Assembly: GCA_034620365.1 (NCBI GenBank)
Contig: JAQGEQ010000225.1
Span: 682,001 to 746,000 of the forward strand
Source: Pegea sp. RAD2-039
Taxonomy: Eukaryota > Chordata > Thaliacea > Salpida > Salpidae
Direction: 5' to 3'
DNA length: 64,000 bases
A model generated the notes under the pieces. That model worked only from the letters and a program-made list of their open reading frames with translations. It was not told the origin of the DNA and searched no databases. Position numbers and translations under genes: made by a program. This document shows, piece by piece, positions 61,213 through 64,000 of this stretch; within the stretch, counting starts at the first letter, position 1; each line of letters starts with the position of its first letter.

Positions 61213-61941
61213 AATACAAAAATTGTTGATGACAAAATAGTACTCTAAACTGGAATTCTTCAGAAGTTTTATCATTCATAAAACGACAATTTTTTTGCTT
61301 ATAAATTGTTTTGATGAAATCTAAGAACTAATAAATCAAATACTTTATTTCATTGACAACTTTGGATTGTTTCAGCAATTGAAAACCTTTTGATTTCATT
61401 ATTTTATTACACAGCTTGTTAAGCTGTTGCAACTTTTGACTAAAAACTAAAATTTAGTGAGACATTTACTCATTAAACGTTTATGACTTGTGTAAAGATG
61501 TTGAAAAAAGTGTTAAGCTTCAAGTGTAATAAAAAATATGTTCAATTTAAATCTATCGGTTGTGCTAAAATCGTTTGATCTTTAAACAAAGTTATCGGAT
61601 GTATGTGTGTCCAGACACATAAAACTAAATTTGAATAATTTTTCTTAAAGAACAGTTTTGAGTACTTCTAAATATATATTTATTTGAAACAAAAAGTCAA
61701 AATAAAAATAATTACAAATAAAGAGTAAACCTTTGTCAAATCTTGTGTAAAAAATGCAACAAAACACTTTTGTGGTAGTCCATTTTTAACGTACAAATAC
61801 ATATTTTATATTTACAAGAATTGCTTTTAGATAAAATTTGATTAAACAAAAATAATCAAAAAAATTCAACATCATAAAAGTCAAGTGTGAAACTAAAAAA
61901 GGCGGAAGTACTTTGCTTCCTTTTAGAGAAAAGTAGACTCT
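61213..61941. other. Intergenic between convergent genes
   Basis: About 730 bp holding the 3' flanks of the METTL24-like gene (plus) and of the LDLa GPCR (minus). An AATAAA on the minus strand at 61679-61684 could end the GPCR transcript. No gene is seen. Confidence 0.6.
61330..61335 (+). terminator. Candidate polyadenylation signal of the METTL24-like gene
   Basis: AATAAA lies 118 nt after the stop codon at 61212, in AT-rich sequence between convergent genes. It is plausible but not unique. Confidence 0.35.
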
Positions 61942-63990
61942 TCAAGCATAAGTTTCAGCGATTCTACTTGTGTGGTTGATTTCACTTGTAGCAAATTCTT
62001 TCTTATTCAGAACAACTTTCCTGAAGAAGCGTTTGATATACTTATCCAATCTTGAATATATTAACGGGTTAATTGCACTGTTAATAGGTAAGATTACAAT
62101 AGCAGACACAGGGTTAACTTCCCCGACTAGTTTAAGGCCTGAATAGCTCATAAATGACATTATTATGATTGGCAACCAGCAGAGTGTATCAGTCAGTATA
62201 ATATACAGGATTCGTTTCTTTAGTTTCAACATCCGATTATCTTTTTTATTATTTCTTCCAATATTCGAATTTGCAAGATGAAAGATCCTTAAATAAGTCC
62301 CACAGATGAACAACAACGCCAAAGTGTTAAAGAAAATCATTATGAAAGAGAAAGAGAAATGAAAAGATGATTGATCTGTATAAAGGCTGGGAAAGCAAAC
62401 AGCGGAGGAGCTGTAGTATCCAATCACTTTTTTGATGTTGATTTGCCTGTAGGGAAATCTTAATCTTCCTTCCTCACTGTTATGATACTCATTCAAAAGT
62501 TTATTGATACTGAAATTGTCAGTTGTAGTCTTTAAATTTGAAAAATTTGCATAATTTTGTGGAATTATCTGAGTTCTTTTATAAAAGTTTTCAAGAATTC
62601 GATAACTAACTGCTTGTCCTGATACAAAAGGATTTGATTCTATATAAAAACTTTCTGCCATTTGGTTCTCTAAGAAAACCGGGAGCAAAGCATACAAGAA
62701 ACACAAAAGCCAAGCTGATAAAGCAATCAAAGAAAACTTCTTATAGTTAACATGATTTGCTTTCAAAGGAAAACGAACTAAGTACAACCTTAGAGCAGTT
62801 ATTATAACAAGCATACTTATAGAAGTCTGCGATGAAGTTACAACTATCACTCCAATTGTATTGCACAATGAACTAGTTCTCCAGGCTAGGTCATGATAAC
62901 AATATTCTCCTGAATACTCTACAGATTTAATACCAACAATTAAAAGAGCAAAACCCATTATCAGGTCAGAAAAAGCTAACTGACATAAAAGAATCAAATT
63001 AACATAATCAAAAGAATTTCTGTTGTGACTTTTCTTCAACTTATTTAAATGTGTTATAATAACAACGGCATTTACAGATAAAGTAATAAATGAACTGAAC
63101 CAAACATAAAATCTAAGAATTCCACTTTTTAACATCTCGTAAGGTGAAGAAAACTCATCATCAATACATTCATCTGAACCATCCAAGCAATCTTTCTTGC
63201 CATCTAATAGTTTACTCTTCTTTATAAATTTTGGATTTCCTTTCCAGCAATAAAAGTGACTACTTTTTGAGCAACTCATTTCGTCTGAACCATCTTTACA
63301 ATCAACATTAAAATCACACAACTTATTCAAATCGATTGTTTCTGTTGTAGCAGAGTTACAATAAAACATCCAGGGACATATATTTCGTTTTAAATTGCAG
63401 AAATCACTGATTTTATTAAAATATGTCCACTGTTCTTCTACGCTAAGTTCCAGAGTATAGATATCTCGATTTAGAATCTCATCTGGGACTTTTTCTTCTA
63501 GATCTAGCCAAACTTGAATAGGTTTTAAGCTTTTATTGATTTCAGATTCCTCTGAAATGATGAAATTTTCATCTTTATAACTTTTGTAGTTATCTATAAA
63601 ATATAACTCCTGGACATATTTTTCATAACTTTTTTCAATTATCACGTGGAATCGGTTCCAGAAATCGGTATCTTTAATTCGTATAAACGGAAAACAGGTG
63701 GTTATTTTCTTGGCTTTGCTTGATACGTTTAAACCATTAAAATATTCAGTATTGAAAAGGTACATCAGATCTCGTTCAAAGCATTGTGAAGAGCATTCAT
63801 CATCTTTAAAATGGCAATCAACAACACCATCACATAGCTTTCCGTGTTCATTACTTAAAAGTTTTTTATTTGTATCATGTGATGCACATTTATATGATTT
63901 AAATTTGTCGTTTCCTTTTCTGTCATATTTTATCAAATTAAGTATTTCGTAATTACAAAATTCTTCATCTAGATTATCTTGCATATCCAT
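61942..63990 (-). CDS. LDLa-containing rhodopsin-class GPCR (relaxin-receptor/GRL101-like), at least 682 aa, single exon in window
   Basis: The ectodomain (residues 1-290) has LDL receptor class A modules. One of moderate quality lies near residues 34-70. Two clear ones follow: CDFNVDCKDGSDEMSC and LLDGKKDCLDGSDEC, with the acidic calcium-binding DC-x-DGSDE motif. A 7TM domain follows: helix 2 LAFSDLIMGFALL, helix 3 ending ALRLYLVRFP (so DRY is changed to RLY), helix 6 TDTLCWLPIIIM and helix 7 INSAINPLIYSRLDKYIKRF. These are features of the LGR/relaxin receptor and mollusc GRL101 group, though no leucine-rich repeats are seen. The coding part is unbroken by introns, unlike its neighbours. No in-frame stop is visible between 63990 and the window edge and there is no signal peptide, so an upstream exon or an earlier start is likely. 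The ligand is unknown. Confidence 0.88.
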   Translation of the reverse strand: MDMQDNLDEEFCNYEILNLIKYDRKGNDKFKSYKCASHDTNKKLLSNEHGKLCDGVVDCHFKDDECSSQCFERDLMYLFNTEYFNGLNVSSKAKKITTCFPFIRIKDTDFWNRFHVIIEKSYEKYVQELYFIDNYKSYKDENFIISEESEINKSLKPIQVWLDLEEKVPDEILNRDIYTLELSVEEQWTYFNKISDFCNLKRNICPWMFYCNSATTETIDLNKLCDFNVDCKDGSDEMSCSKSSHFYCWKGNPKFIKKSKLLDGKKDCLDGSDECIDDEFSSPYEMLKSGILRFYVWFSSFITLSVNAVVIITHLNKLKKSHNRNSFDYVNLILLCQLAFSDLIMGFALLIVGIKSVEYSGEYCYHDLAWRTSSLCNTIGVIVVTSSQTSISMLVIITALRLYLVRFPLKANHVNYKKFSLIALSAWLLCFLYALLPVFLENQMAESFYIESNPFVSGQAVSYRILENFYKRTQIIPQNYANFSNLKTTTDNFSINKLLNEYHNSEEGRLRFPYRQINIKKVIGYYSSSAVCFPSLYTDQSSFHFSFSFIMIFFNTLALLFICGTYLRIFHLANSNIGRNNKKDNRMLKLKKRILYIILTDTLCWLPIIIMSFMSYSGLKLVGEVNPVSAIVILPINSAINPLIYSRLDKYIKRFFRKVVLNKKEFATSEINHTSRIAETYA

Positions 63991-64000
63991 TTTGTAATTA

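Noticed and set aside
63698..63952. Plus-strand 84-codon frame
   Set aside because: It is antisense to the LDLa GPCR ectodomain and lacks independent support.

Overview
This is a window of an animal nuclear genome. It is AT-rich and compact: genes are split by GT-AG introns, most of them about 44-70 nt long, and the products are typical of animals (VWA, EGF, sushi and FN3 extracellular modules, an opsin, an LDLa-type GPCR, COP9 signalosome subunit 7, and a METTL24/FkbM-like methyltransferase). The very short introns and base composition would suit a compact invertebrate genome, for example a rotifer or a tunicate, but nothing here fixes the phylum and I leave it open.

Layout. Positions 1-46946 (minus strand) are one enormous gene whose 3' end lies beyond position 1. 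I could chain 138 exons with compatible splice phases; they sum to 30,681 nt, about 10,227 codons. From N to C the protein has a signal peptide, an RHKR furin-like site, a short cadherin/Ig-like segment, EGF-like modules, a sushi domain, a calcium-binding EGF, two FN3 domains, a SEA-like segment, an EGF, two VWA domains, ten FN3 domains, a third and degenerate VWA, a 2,649-residue Thr/Glu-rich mucin-like exon of 7,950 nt, and then about 55 FN3 domains. Two stretches of the FN3 tail are very recent tandem duplications that copied introns as well as exons. Array A has a 1,740 bp unit with four FN3 domains and about 4.4 copies. Array B has a 2,041 bp unit with two FN3 domains and about 3.4 copies, and it carries a 1.35 kb intron holding a possible plus-strand element.

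Positions 48266-50469 (minus) are a seven-exon opsin of 324 aa with the retinal lysine and several unusual residues. Positions 52133-54243 (minus) are CSN7 (290 aa, seven exons). Positions 54244-57856 are AT-rich intergenic DNA with a probable Ty3/gypsy reverse-transcriptase scrap. Positions 57857-61212 (plus) are a nine-exon METTL24-like protein of 400 aa. Positions 61942-63990 (minus) are an intronless LDLa-containing rhodopsin-class GPCR that may continue past the window edge.

The genes do not form a pathway. The giant gene is the striking object: a modular, actively expanding extracellular or cell-surface protein. The repeats suggest it varies in copy number between individuals. Its C-terminal anchoring (secreted, GPI, or a transmembrane tail such as a receptor phosphatase) cannot be seen here.
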